Shown here: positions 1-7,845 of the stretch, piece by piece
Layout of the letters: every line of letters begins with the position of its first letter
Position numbering within the stretch: position 1 is the first letter of the stretch
From: Accumulibacter sp031732795
GTDB taxonomy: Bacteria > Pseudomonadota > Gammaproteobacteria > Burkholderiales > Rhodocyclaceae
Direction of reading: 5' to 3'
NCBI GenBank assembly: GCA_031732795.1
Contig: JAVMKC010000075.1
Coordinates: 1 to 64,000, forward strand
Length of the DNA stretch: 64,000 nucleotides
The notes under the pieces: generated by a model
What the model was told of the DNA's origin: nothing
Databases searched by the model: none
The model's input: the letters and a program-made list of their open reading frames with translations, nothing else
Position numbers and translations under genes: made by a program

Positions 1-138
1 ATCGGCAATGGGGCGCAGTATAGCAAAAAACCCACTAATATGTTAGCGCTTATGCACCAAGTCGATGGCCAGCCCGATATACTCAACAGTTTCTCGAAAA
101 TTGACCATATTGGCGAACGATTCTCTCCAAAGTCATGA
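1..138 (+). other. Tail of an unidentified reading frame entering from the left edge
   Basis: One plus-strand frame is open from the first base to a TGA at 136-138, giving about 45 residues that end in FSPKS. It could be the C-terminal end of a gene lying mostly outside the window, or an accidental open frame in debris. I do not recognise the peptide. The sequence just after it contains a decayed transposase start, so this may belong to the same patch of mobile-element debris. Confidence 0.25.
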
Positions 139-282
139 CGAGCGAGATGAAAGCCCATGAACGAGGCTTGTTGGCTCCGATGCGGCGGGAGTAATCGACC
201 CGGCATTGAAGTGTCCGAGAGTTGATGTTGATGAAATTGCTGATGACCCCCAGGAGCCGGACGCCGCGACATTATCACTACA

Positions 283-400
283 GCAGTCGATCCTGCCAAG
301 AACGTCTTCGCGATCCATGGAGAGATGAGACTGGCCAAACCGTACGAAGCAAGTTTCAGTCTACTCGTTGCCCACCCTCTACTATTGATCCGGCCCGATG
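283..400 (+). pseudogene. Relic of an IS110-family transposase N-terminus
   Basis: Translating from 283 gives AVDPAKNVFAIHG. After a frame change near 322 it continues as DETGQTVRSKF and then reaches PPSTID before a stop. This follows the order of the IS110-family transposase N-terminus (a D-x-AK-x-VF-x-x-HG block, then DE-x-G, then PP about 20 residues later). The frame is broken and nothing after about 400 continues the protein, so only the first forty or so codons survive. The family assignment is from recalled motif order, not from an alignment. Confidence 0.5.
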
Positions 401-682
401 AAGTTTGACTTCAGAATTTCTTCTGACACAAGCGGGTAGAGAGGCTGGATCATTGCGAGTTCAACTTCGAAATGCGCGAAAGCGTCATGCGGGCCGCGAA
501 CGGCGCGACGCGATCCGCCCTCAGCTGTCGATTGAGCAACGTCTGAAACTGGCCGAAAGATGTCCGAATAGACCGATAGTGAACAATGGTCTTTTTTCGG
601 GAGTAGCGTAGAGAAAGTTTGCGGCAGGGGCGGCGAGTGTTCCGTCGCCCCTGTCGTAGAGTGTCGCAGAGTTGAAAACCGA
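401..682. other. Gene-poor stretch downstream of pfp
   Basis: No convincing gene is seen between the transposase relic and the end of pfp. A 68-codon plus-strand frame (405-611) has arginine-rich, low-information content and no homology I recognise. The only structure is a strong hairpin next to the pfp stop codon, listed separately. Confidence 0.4.
623..655 (-). terminator. Hairpin just downstream of pfp, possible terminator
   Basis: Thirteen-base arms at 623-635 and 643-655 pair with two G-T type mismatches around a short loop, making a GC-rich hairpin about 30 bases past the pfp stop codon. There is no clear U-tract on the minus strand, so it may act as a weak or factor-assisted terminator or as an RNA end-protecting stem. 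Confidence 0.4.
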
Positions 683-2392
683 TCAACCGATGGTGAACAT
701 CAGTGAAGTGGCGCCAGAATTGAGCGCCACGCTGATCGGTAATTGATGCGTCGTCGGTCCCCAGAACTGGCGCGGGCCTGGTGAAGCAAACAGGTCGCTG
801 GCGGCCCACGCTTCACGGCGCGAAACGAAGTACTGCATGGCCGGCGAATCCATCTTCACCAGAGCTTTTTCGATGACGAATTCGTCTTTGCCGTGCCGGC
901 GTTCGATATTCAGCAAACCGGCCAGGGGAATCGCTTGCGGCGTTCCGCCAGAGGTCAGGCCGGTGACCGTGGCCATGTAGCCTGTCCGGCCGTCGAGAAT
1001 CAGCGAACCGGCGGTCAGACCGAGGTTGTAGGTATAAGCTGCGTCGAACAGCGTCGGCGCGCCGCAGCGGCCTTCGTAGCCGAGGAAGTGACTGTGCGCG
1101 GCGAACGGAACCTTGGGATCGATCTCCTTGACCCGTTGCTTGGTCATATCGATCAGCAATTGTTCGGTGGGGATCAGCGAAACCTGCAGATTGCCGTGCG
1201 AATCACGGTCGGCCAGCAGCATATTGACGATGTAGTGCGGCAGCGACTCGAGCAGGGCGGCGTTGTCAGCGCTCAGCTTACTGCCGATGAAGGTGGCTTT
1301 TGCGTCGTTGTCGGTCAGCTCGGCAAACGCCGCTGCGTGATGCGCCAGTGCGTCGTTCAACTCGGCGATCATCGCGTTCATTTCGGGAATGAATTCGATC
1401 AGCCCTTCCGGTGCTAACAGCACGCCGTAGTTCATTCCTTGATGCGAACGGTTGACGACGACTTGCGCAATGTGGTCGATGATGCTGGCCAGCGACTGTT
1501 TCTTGGTGGCGATTTCTTCCGAGATCAAGGCGATCGCCGGTTTGGTCTGCAGCGCCACTTCGAGGGCGACGTGCGACGCCGAACGGCCCATCAGCTTGAC
1601 GAAATGCCAATACTTCAGCGATGAACTGGTGTCCTGCAGAATGTTGCCGACCATTTCGCTATAGATGCGGGTGGCGGTATCGAAGCCGAAAGAGATCGAC
1701 AACAGATCGCCGATTTGCAGGTCGCCGTCGATGGTTTTCGGAACACCGATGACTTGTACCCCCGAACCATCGGCTTTGACGCCGGTGAACAACGATTCGG
1801 CCAGCACGGCGGCGTTGGTGTTCGAATCGTCACCTCCGACGACGACGATGGCGTCGAGATTGTGCTTGATACAGGTTTCGCGGACTTGCGCGAACTGCTC
1901 GTCGGATTTGATCTTGGTACGGTCCGAGCCAAGAAAATCGAAGCCGCCGGTGTTGATGATGAAATCGACGTTTTGATCGGTGATTTCAAACAGACTACCT
2001 TTAAGCAACCCTTTCGGGCCTGCTTTGACGCCGAACAGGGTATTGCCGGCACCGAGAATCCGTTTCAATCCGCATACCACGTTATGACCGCCCGCAGCCG
2101 GACCACCGGAGAACAGGACGGCGACCCGCTTGCCTTGGGATGGGCGGTTGTTGGTGCCTGATGAACTGAGTACCAGATTGCCGGAGGCGGCGACAGACTG
2201 CGGAAATTGCTGTTGCACGGCGGCGCTGTCCTTGGTGCTCAAGACGCGGCCGGAGTTTTGGAAACTGACTGGCTGTGGTTGATTCGTGGCGCCAAACGCG
2301 GCGCAGACGGGGAGCGGAAGTCGGCGGACAGCGGTTTCGAAAATCGATCGATGCGCTTCTGTTTGGACGAGTTGTTCGGCCAGGGTGCTCAT
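683..2392 (-). CDS. pfp: Pyrophosphate-dependent 6-phosphofructokinase, long clade
   Basis: Interconverts fructose 6-phosphate and fructose 1,6-bisphosphate with PPi as phosphoryl donor, a reversible glycolytic step in the cytosol. The 569-residue length and roughly 88-residue N-terminal extension fit the long (plant/spirochaete-type) PPi-PFK clade rather than the 320-residue ATP enzyme. The substrate loop SGGPAAGG is at 95-102, the GGDD signature of PPi use at 186-189 and the catalytic PKTIDGDL block at 218-225, followed by MGRSASH. In ATP-PFK the second D of GGDD is usually G, so the motif supports PPi specificity. The ATG is preceded by AGAGGA at good spacing. It lies downstream of fba in the same direction, but a terminator separates the two. 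Confidence 0.93.
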   Translation of the reverse strand: MSTLAEQLVQTEAHRSIFETAVRRLPLPVCAAFGATNQPQPVSFQNSGRVLSTKDSAAVQQQFPQSVAASGNLVLSSSGTNNRPSQGKRVAVLFSGGPAAGGHNVVCGLKRILGAGNTLFGVKAGPKGLLKGSLFEITDQNVDFIINTGGFDFLGSDRTKIKSDEQFAQVRETCIKHNLDAIVVVGGDDSNTNAAVLAESLFTGVKADGSGVQVIGVPKTIDGDLQIGDLLSISFGFDTATRIYSEMVGNILQDTSSSLKYWHFVKLMGRSASHVALEVALQTKPAIALISEEIATKKQSLASIIDHIAQVVVNRSHQGMNYGVLLAPEGLIEFIPEMNAMIAELNDALAHHAAAFAELTDNDAKATFIGSKLSADNAALLESLPHYIVNMLLADRDSHGNLQVSLIPTEQLLIDMTKQRVKEIDPKVPFAAHSHFLGYEGRCGAPTLFDAAYTYNLGLTAGSLILDGRTGYMATVTGLTSGGTPQAIPLAGLLNIERRHGKDEFVIEKALVKMDSPAMQYFVSRREAWAASDLFASPGPRQFWGPTTHQLPISVALNSGATSLMFTIG

Positions 2393-2499
2393 TTAATTGA
2401 TCCTCTTCAGACGGAATGGAGAATGGCGATTGATGTGATGGCTATGGTCTGGATATGGTCTGGAAACGGCGGTGTCGCTTGTTTTCGGGTTAACGCAAA

Positions 2500-2527
2500 A
2501 AAGGCCGGCCCGGACGGGCCAGCCCTT
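2500..2527 (-). terminator. Intrinsic terminator of fba
   Basis: Reading the minus strand, a GC-rich hairpin (GGGCTGGCCCG / CGGGCCGGCC with one bulge and one mismatch) is followed directly by six U, corresponding to the A-run ending at 2502. It sits about 20 bases past the fba stop codon and separates fba from pfp. Confidence 0.75.
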
Positions 2528-2546
2528 TGGCGATTGTCGGACTGCT

Positions 2547-3620
2547 TTAGCCCAGCGTCCCGATGTTGTTGAGGTCGGCGAACGCCTGCTTGAGTCGGGC
2601 CCGGAATGCGTCTTCACCTTTGCGCAGCCAGGCGCGCGGATCGTAATACTTCTTGTTCGGCTTGTCGTCGCCTTCGGGGTTGCCGATCTGACCTTGCAGA
2701 TAACCTTCGTTCTTCTTGTAGAAACCCATCACGCCGTCCCAGAAGGCCCATTGCAGGTCGGTGTCGATATTCATCTTCACCACCCCGTAGGAGATCGCTT
2801 CGCGAATTTCTTCGAGCGTCGAGCCGGAACCGCCGTGGAAGACGAAATTGACCGGACGTTCGCCGGTGGCGAATTTGCGCTGAATGTAATCCTGCGAGTT
2901 TTTGAGGATGATCGGCTGCAATTTGACGTTGCCCGGCTTGTAGACGCCATGCACGTTGCCGAAAGAGGCGGCGATGGTAAAGCGGTTGCTGACCTGCGAC
3001 AGTTGCTCGTAAGCCAGAGCGACGTCTTCCGGCTGGGTGTAGAGCTTGGAGCTGTCGACTCCGGTGTTATCAACCCCGTCTTCCTCACCGCCGGTGACGC
3101 CGAGCTCGATTTCGAGGGTCATCCCCATCTTGTTCATCCGCTCGAGGTAGCGCTTGCAGATTTCGATGTTTTCGCTGATCGGTTCTTCGGACAGATCGAG
3201 CATGTGCGAACTGTAAAGCGGCTTGCCGTGCACCTTGTAATAGGCTTCACCGGCATCCAGCAGCCCGTCGATCCAGGGCAGAAGTTTCTTGGCCGCGTGG
3301 TCGGTGTGGGTGACCACCGTGGCACCATACATTTCGGCCAGCATATGGATGTGTTTGGCACCCGAAACGGCGCCGGCGACACAAGCGCGCTGGTTGGCGT
3401 TGTCGAGTCCCTTGCCGGCAAAAAACTGCGCTCCGCCGTTCGAGAACTGGATGATTGCCGGTGCGTTGAGTTCCTTGGCGGTTTCGATGACCGAGTTCAC
3501 CGTGCTGGTGTTGATCACATTGACTGCCGGCAAGGCGAACTGCTTGGCTTTGGCGAGATCGAAAATGGCTTGCAACTGGTCGCCGGAGGCGACACCGGGG
3601 TTGATTTGTGCTGCGCTCAT
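2547..3620 (-). CDS. fba: Class II fructose-bisphosphate aldolase
   Basis: Cleaves fructose 1,6-bisphosphate to dihydroxyacetone phosphate and glyceraldehyde 3-phosphate, the step after PFK. The 357-residue length and sequence match the E. coli FbaA-like class IIA group. Visible zinc and substrate motifs are THTDHAAK near residue 107-114, the ELGVTGGEEDGV loop, NVHGVYKPG, and FHGGSGS near residue 264, followed by MNIDTDLQ. The start codon has only a weak Shine-Dalgarno (TTGGAAAA), but the N-terminus aligns in length with the family. Its own terminator lies at 2500-2527. Neighbouring pfp and eno make this a local glycolytic gene group. Confidence 0.96.
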   Translation of the reverse strand: MSAAQINPGVASGDQLQAIFDLAKAKQFALPAVNVINTSTVNSVIETAKELNAPAIIQFSNGGAQFFAGKGLDNANQRACVAGAVSGAKHIHMLAEMYGATVVTHTDHAAKKLLPWIDGLLDAGEAYYKVHGKPLYSSHMLDLSEEPISENIEICKRYLERMNKMGMTLEIELGVTGGEEDGVDNTGVDSSKLYTQPEDVALAYEQLSQVSNRFTIAASFGNVHGVYKPGNVKLQPIILKNSQDYIQRKFATGERPVNFVFHGGSGSTLEEIREAISYGVVKMNIDTDLQWAFWDGVMGFYKKNEGYLQGQIGNPEGDDKPNKKYYDPRAWLRKGEDAFRARLKQAFADLNNIGTLG

Positions 3621-3953
3621 GGTGGATTTTCCAAGGTCGGTTGATGAAAGGGGAAGGAGGCCAACAAAGCCTGAAGGACGTGCAATGGAATGGACGATTC
3701 AATGTCGAAATACGGGCGACTTGCGCAAGGATTGACCGGTGAACGGGTTCAATGGCTCGCAGTATCTTCGTCAGGAGTCGGCTCGTCAAGGGTCGATGCC
3801 GGCTTGGAAAAAGTTCAGATCACCTTGATTGCATGAACCGGTTCAAGGATGCGCAAGACGAGCGAAATCGTCTTCGAAGTTGCGAATATTGTTTGTTTTT
3901 ACAGCAAATGAACGGATCTGACGATGCCGTGACGAGCCGGATTTGTGCGGTGA
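3621..3953. other. Gap between the arsR-type gene and fba
   Basis: This 333-base stretch must contain the fba promoter and the end of the arsR-type transcript. I find no convincing gene: an open plus-strand frame at 3752-4012 has no recognisable product and runs into the regulator gene antisense. No clear -35/-10 pair or terminator stands out by eye. Confidence 0.4.
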
Positions 3954-4271
3954 TCAGCGCTGTGCCCGGGGAGGGCAGGCCTCTGGATTGCCGCCGCAGC
4001 AATTCTCGGTGAGATAAGCGATCATCGCGTCGATCTGGCTCAACTCGGCACGGCAGCGGACATAGCGTCCTTCCTGCACGGTTTGAACCAAGCCGGCGTG
4101 CGCCAGGGTCTTGATGTGGAAAGATAGGGTTGGTGCAGGCAAATCGAGAGATTCGGCAATGACGCCGACGGTCAATCCGTCTGGGGCGTTTTGCACCAGT
4201 AAACGATAGATGGCCAAACGGCTTTCCTGGGCCAAGGCCGCGAGGAGGGTGACGGCTTGTAGGTGAGTCAT
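3954..4271 (-). CDS. ArsR-family winged-helix transcriptional regulator
   Basis: A 105-residue DNA-binding repressor of the ArsR/SmtB type. The sequence shows the family layout: LAALAQESRLAIYRLL, then ESLDLPAPTLSFHIKTL as the recognition helix, then the wing ending GRYVRC. The C-terminus has CCGGNPEACPP, a cysteine cluster that could bind metal or metalloid, although arsenic-type ArsR proteins usually carry their cysteines on the recognition helix, and this one does not. I chose the ATG at 4271 because longer frames would run through the eno terminator. An ATG at 4316 is also possible. No ars operon adjoins it, so its target is unknown. Control of the flanking glycolytic genes is only a guess from position. 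Confidence 0.85.
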   Translation of the reverse strand: MTHLQAVTLLAALAQESRLAIYRLLVQNAPDGLTVGVIAESLDLPAPTLSFHIKTLAHAGLVQTVQEGRYVRCRAELSQIDAMIAYLTENCCGGNPEACPPRAQR

Positions 4272-4426
4272 GCCGCCAACGATACCGAAGTCCCGCCAAT
4301 CGCGCAAAATATTCATCGCGCTTCTGCTACGCCGCTGCCGGCTGATCGTCGAAAACAAACGTTCAGGCGTGTATCCGGCTTGCCTCGTCCTGATTTGGAG
4401 TTGGTTTTCAGCGTTCCATGCGGAAT

Positions 4427-4455
4427 AAAAAAGGCACCGCCTTGGCGGTGCCTTT
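4427..4455 (-). terminator. Intrinsic terminator of eno
   Basis: A perfect nine-base stem, GGCACCGCC with GGCGGTGCC around a two-base loop (4433-4452), is followed on the minus strand by U6. It starts about 25 bases after the eno stop codon, so it is a textbook rho-independent terminator. Confidence 0.92.
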
Positions 4456-4478
4456 CGGTGAGCCAAAAGCCGAAACGC

Positions 4479-5882
4479 TTAGAAACCTGCGCCTTTGATG
4501 GAGTTCAACCCTTTGTATACGGCTTTCTTGCCGAGTTGCTCTTCAATGCGCAACAACTGGTTGTATTTGCAGACGCGGTCGGTGCGCGATAGCGAACCGG
4601 TCTTGATCTGACCCGCGCCGGTACCAACGGCCAGATCGGCGATGAAGGAATCCTCGGTTTCCCCGGAACGGTGCGAGGAGATGACGCCATAGCCGGCCTT
4701 CTGCGCCATCTTGATAGCATCAAGTGTTTCGGTGACTGTGCCGATCTGATTGACTTTGATCAGGATTGCATTGGCTGCCTTCATGTCGATACCCTGCTGC
4801 AGCCGAGTCGGATTGGTGACGAAGAAGTCATCGCCGACGATTTGTACTTTATCGCCAAGTGCCTTGGTCAGCTTGACATAGCCTTCCCAGTCACTCTGAT
4901 CAAGTCCATCCTCGATCGAGACGATCGGATACTTCTTGCACCACGCGCTGTAGATGGCAATCATCTCGTCGTCAGTAAACAGTTTGTCGGGATTGGATTT
5001 CCAGAACTTGTAGCCTTGGCGGTTGCCTTCGTCAAACAGTTCGGATGAGGCGCAGTCGAGAGCAATGGCAATTTGCTTACCCGGCTTGTAACCGGCTGCC
5101 GTAATGGCCTGCATGACCACTTCTAGCGACTCTTCATTGGTCAGGTTGGGGGCGAAGCCACCTTCGTCACCCACGGCAGTGACATGTCCGCCTTTCTTCA
5201 GGATCGACTTCAAGGCATGGAAAACTTCGGTGATCCAGCGCAGTCCTTCCGAGAACGACTCGGCACCGACCGGCATGATCATGAATTCCTGGAAGTCGAT
5301 CAGGTTGTCGGCGTGCTTGCCGCCATTGATGATGTTGGCCATCGGGGTTGGCAACGAAAATTCACGGTTTTTGTGGATCTTGCCGATGTATTTCCATAAC
5401 GGCTGGTTGCTGACATGGGCGCCTGCCATGGTGATGGCCATCGATGCCCCGAGGATGGCGTTGGCACCAAGATTGGATTTGTTCGGTGTGCCGTCAAGAG
5501 CGATCATCGCCTCGTCAAGTTCGCGTTGATCAAGAGGATTCTTGCCTTTGAGGAGTTTGGCGATTTTGGTGTTAACTGCGTCAACGGCCTTGAGAACACC
5601 TTTGCCAAGATAGGTTTTCTTGTCGCCGTCACGCAATTCGCAGGCTTCAAATTCGCCAGTCGAGGCGCCTGACGGCACAGCCGCGCGCGCCAGAAAACCG
5701 TCATCAAGAGTGATGTCGACTTCTACTGTAGGGTTGCCGCGGGAATCGAGAATCTGCCGGCCGACAACTTTGGTGATCTTGACGAAATCAGCGGGGGGGG
5801 CTGCGATTTCCGCTTCAATTTGTTCTTCATTCGGCATTGCCTCAGCTTTGTTTGACTTCTTGCCTTTCTTGTCTTTTGCCAT
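4479..5882 (-). CDS. eno: Enolase with an N-terminal extension
   Basis: Converts 2-phosphoglycerate to phosphoenolpyruvate in glycolysis, and is a known partner of RNA degradosomes in some bacteria. At 467 residues it is about 35 longer than typical bacterial enolases. The excess is an N-terminal lysine-rich then acidic stretch that precedes the usual start of the fold (VKITKVVGRQILDSRGNPT). Catalytic and loop motifs are intact: GASTGEFEACELRDGD, GDEGGFAPN, SIEDGLDQSDW, QIVGDDFFVTN, ISSHRSGETEDSF and the IKTGSLSRTDR segment. The ATG at 5882 has a GGGAG ribosome site at proper distance, supporting translation of the extension; an ATG at residue 16 is an alternative. A perfect terminator follows. 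Confidence 0.96.
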   Translation of the reverse strand: MAKDKKGKKSNKAEAMPNEEQIEAEIAAPPADFVKITKVVGRQILDSRGNPTVEVDITLDDGFLARAAVPSGASTGEFEACELRDGDKKTYLGKGVLKAVDAVNTKIAKLLKGKNPLDQRELDEAMIALDGTPNKSNLGANAILGASMAITMAGAHVSNQPLWKYIGKIHKNREFSLPTPMANIINGGKHADNLIDFQEFMIMPVGAESFSEGLRWITEVFHALKSILKKGGHVTAVGDEGGFAPNLTNEESLEVVMQAITAAGYKPGKQIAIALDCASSELFDEGNRQGYKFWKSNPDKLFTDDEMIAIYSAWCKKYPIVSIEDGLDQSDWEGYVKLTKALGDKVQIVGDDFFVTNPTRLQQGIDMKAANAILIKVNQIGTVTETLDAIKMAQKAGYGVISSHRSGETEDSFIADLAVGTGAGQIKTGSLSRTDRVCKYNQLLRIEEQLGKKAVYKGLNSIKGAGF

Positions 5883-6113
5883 GATCTAACTCCCTGACGG
5901 TGTTTGGTGGAAAATGCGCTCTAAGCCATTAAGTGATCATACCCAATTCCACCGTCAACCTGCAAATGCTTGTTGGCAGTGAAGACGGTGAGCCAAATTC
6001 TGGCGGGATTGCGCGATTCTGGGCATGCTGTAGACGTTATTAATCGCTTTGATATTCAATTGATTTAGGCTTTGGCAAGCCTCGGCGAGCGTGGTTTGAT
6101 ACCGAGGTGCAAA

Positions 6114-6143
6114 TTGACCAGATAGGAACAAACTGACTATACT
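6114..6143 (+). promoter_or_regulatory. Sigma-70-type promoter upstream of secG
   Basis: TTGACC at 6114-6119 and TATACT at 6138-6143 are separated by 18 bases, close to consensus. Transcription would start near 6150. It could serve secG and the downstream nuo operon, or a short RNA ending at the terminator about 65 bases later. Confidence 0.6.
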
Positions 6144-6149
6144 CCCACG

Positions 6150-6213
6150 ATTTTGGTGCCCGGAGTTTCGATCTTGTCAAGACCGATTTCTGCGATGAAA
6201 TCGGTTCTTTTTT
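6150..6213 (+). ncRNA. Candidate short RNA or attenuated leader of secG
   Basis: Between the promoter-like pair at 6114-6143 and the hairpin plus U-run ending near 6213 lies a transcript of about 65 bases with no convincing coding potential. It may be a small RNA made from the eno-secG gap, or a leader whose terminator controls read-through into secG. I see no match to a known RNA family, so this rests only on the promoter-terminator geometry. Confidence 0.35.
6179..6213 (+). terminator. Rho-independent terminator ahead of secG
   Basis: The stem AAGACCGATTT pairs with AAATCGGTTCTT (one bulged T) around an eight-base loop and is followed by a run of U up to 6213. It points along the plus strand although no gene on that strand ends before it within the window's eno-secG gap. 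Confidence 0.65.
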
Positions 6214-6344
6214 GTGCCAGAGGAAGTGGACTTGTCATGGTTCCGTGCGGCCATCCGGTCCTTGATACCTCTTGCCAATGGTTCTCAAGTTCGGCGGGGT
6301 GTCTAACGATCAGATATATCGGCATTTGCCAATACAGAGGACTC

Positions 6345-6722
6345 ATGAATTATATTTTTTCCATAGTGTTGACCCTGCATATCCTGGCAGCGGTTGGCGT
6401 CATTGGCTTGGTGCTGGTCCAGCATGGCAAAGGCGCTGACATGGGGGCGGCGTTTGGTAGCGGCGCGTCGGGCAGTCTGTTCGGTGCGACGGGTTCAGCC
6501 AATTTTCTCAGTCGCGCCACGGCGGTGCTGGCCACGGTCTTTTTCATCACCAGTCTCAGCTTGGCATATCTGGCTTCCAGCAGGCCACAAACGGCTGGCA
6601 GTGTGATGAAGGATGCGGTAAACTCTGTTCCTGCGCCAGTGCAGCCGACTGGAGCCGATGACAAGAGTGTTGGTGCGCCAACTTCGAATCCCGACTCCAA
6701 GGCCAAAGATATTCCAAAATGA
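6345..6722 (+). CDS. secG: Preprotein translocase subunit SecG
   Basis: Small inner-membrane subunit of the SecYEG channel that assists SecA-driven export. The 125-residue protein has the family layout: a first membrane helix (residues about 2-20), the conserved cytosolic loop LVQHGKGADMGAAFGSGASG with FGATGSANFL, a second membrane helix (about 54-73) and a variable polar, Ala/Pro-rich tail. The ATG at 6345 is preceded by AGAGGA at short spacing. The same frame stays open upstream to a TTG at 6153, but that part is unlike SecG. It is followed by tRNA-Leu and nuoA, the common betaproteobacterial order, though tpiA, often found before secG, is not here. Confidence 0.93.
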   Translation: MNYIFSIVLTLHILAAVGVIGLVLVQHGKGADMGAAFGSGASGSLFGATGSANFLSRATAVLATVFFITSLSLAYLASSRPQTAGSVMKDAVNSVPAPVQPTGADDKSVGAPTSNPDSKAKDIPK

Positions 6723-6785
6723 TTTTTTGAAGTGAACCGGCGAAGGGAGCAGCGCACCCTCAGTGGCCTGACGCCGTGCAGTATT

Positions 6786-6870
6786 GCCGACGTGGTGAAA
6801 TTGGTATACACGCTATCTTGAGGGGGTAGTGACTTCGGTCGTATGAGTTCGAGTCTCATCGTCGGCACCA
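6786..6870 (+). tRNA. tRNA-Leu (anticodon GAG)
   Basis: An 85-base cloverleaf with acceptor arms GCCGACG and CGTCGGC, discriminator A and encoded CCA. The anticodon stem CTATC/GGTAG encloses TTGAGGG, giving anticodon GAG for CUC/CUU leucine codons. A long variable arm and the T-arm GAGTTCGAGTCTC are present, as expected of a class II tRNA. It lies between secG and nuoA on the same strand, so it may be processed from a shared transcript. Confidence 0.95.
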
Positions 6871-6950
6871 GGTGGAATCATCCAATTCGGGTTTGCTGCG
6901 GGTGGTTGCTATTTTGTGCGGTCTGATATGAAGCGCTAATGGGGCAGGTC

Positions 6951-7325
6951 ATGCTGGAAACTTATTTCCCGGTCTTCGTCTTCATTCTCGTCGGGGTGGC
7001 GTTCGGTTTTGCGCCAGTGATCACTGGCATGATCGTCGCTCCGCATCGCCCGGATAGCGAAAAGCTTTCTCCCTACGAGTGCGGGTTCGAGGCGTTCGAA
7101 GATGCGCGGATGAAGTTCGATGTGCGCTATTACCTGATTGCCATTATCTTCATTCTGTTTGATCTCGAAGTGGCTTTCCTGTTGCCGTGGGCAACGATCT
7201 TCAAGGAAATAGTCAATACCGAGTCGGTGCGTTGGTTTGGTTTTCTCGAGATGTTGGTGTTCATTACCATTCTGGTGGTTGGATACGTGTATGCCTGGGC
7301 CAAGGGCGCCCTTGATTGGGAGTGA
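6951..7325 (+). CDS. nuoA: NADH-quinone oxidoreductase subunit A
   Basis: Membrane subunit of respiratory complex I (NDH-1), part of the quinone-pocket junction between peripheral and membrane arms. The 124-residue product has three hydrophobic helices and the conserved loop SEKLSPYECGFEAFEDARMKFDVRYYLIAI, with the family cysteine in YECGFE. I chose the ATG at 6951 because GGGGCAGG lies just upstream; the ATG at 6939 would put that sequence inside the gene. First gene of the nuoA-N operon, followed by nuoB after three bases. Confidence 0.95.
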   Translation: MLETYFPVFVFILVGVAFGFAPVITGMIVAPHRPDSEKLSPYECGFEAFEDARMKFDVRYYLIAIIFILFDLEVAFLLPWATIFKEIVNTESVRWFGFLEMLVFITILVVGYVYAWAKGALDWE

Positions 7326-7328
7326 GCG

Positions 7329-7805
7329 ATGGGTATCGAAGGCATTCTCCAGGAAGGTTTCATCACAACCACCGCAGACAAGCTGATCAATTATGTTCGG
7401 ACGGGCTCCTTGTGGCCAATGAGTTTCGGTTTGGCTTGTTGTGCCATCGAAATGATTCATGCGGGTTGTTCGCGTTACGATCTCGACCGTTTCGGCATCG
7501 TTTTTCGCCCAAGTCCTCGCCAGTCTGATGTCATGGTTGTTGCCGGTACGTTGACCAATAAAATGGCTCCGGCAATGCGCAAGGTTTATGACCAGATGGC
7601 CGAGCCGCGGTGGGTGGTTTCAATGGGCTCCTGTGCCAATGGCGGGGGTTATTACCACTATTCCTATTCAGTGGTTCGGGGTTGCGATCGGATTGTTCCT
7701 GTTGATATTTACGTTCCCGGTTGTCCGCCGACTGCCGAAGCTTTGATCTACGGCCTGATTCAATTGCAAAACAAGATTCGCCGTACCAATACCATCGCCC
7801 GCTGA
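7329..7805 (+). CDS. nuoB: NADH-quinone oxidoreductase subunit B
   Basis: Peripheral-arm subunit that carries cluster N2, the last iron-sulfur centre before quinone. In this 158-residue protein the tandem cysteines are at 37-38 (GLACCAIEM), with further ligands at C102 (GSCANGGG) and C132 (VPGCPPTAEAL), so all four are present. The middle block VAGTLTNKMAPAMRKVYDQM is highly conserved in the family. It starts three bases after the nuoA stop and is followed by nuoC after 40 bases. Confidence 0.97.
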   Translation: MGIEGILQEGFITTTADKLINYVRTGSLWPMSFGLACCAIEMIHAGCSRYDLDRFGIVFRPSPRQSDVMVVAGTLTNKMAPAMRKVYDQMAEPRWVVSMGSCANGGGYYHYSYSVVRGCDRIVPVDIYVPGCPPTAEALIYGLIQLQNKIRRTNTIAR

Positions 7806-7845
7806 AATACCGCTGAAATACCTCCAAACCGACCGAGAGTGAGCC

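Larger units (their letters stand above)
5883..6344. other. Divergent gap between eno and secG
   Basis: A 462-base stretch with no gene. The left part must hold the eno promoter (minus strand). The right part holds a plus-strand promoter at 6114-6143 and a terminator at 6179-6213, about 130 bases before secG, listed separately. The base composition of 5930-6110 is more AT-rich than the flanking genes. Confidence 0.5.

Noticed and set aside
6153..6344. Open frame from a TTG that runs in frame into secG, which would extend SecG by 64 residues
   Set aside because: The extension is unlike SecG, crosses the terminator stem, and the ATG at 6345 has its own ribosome site.
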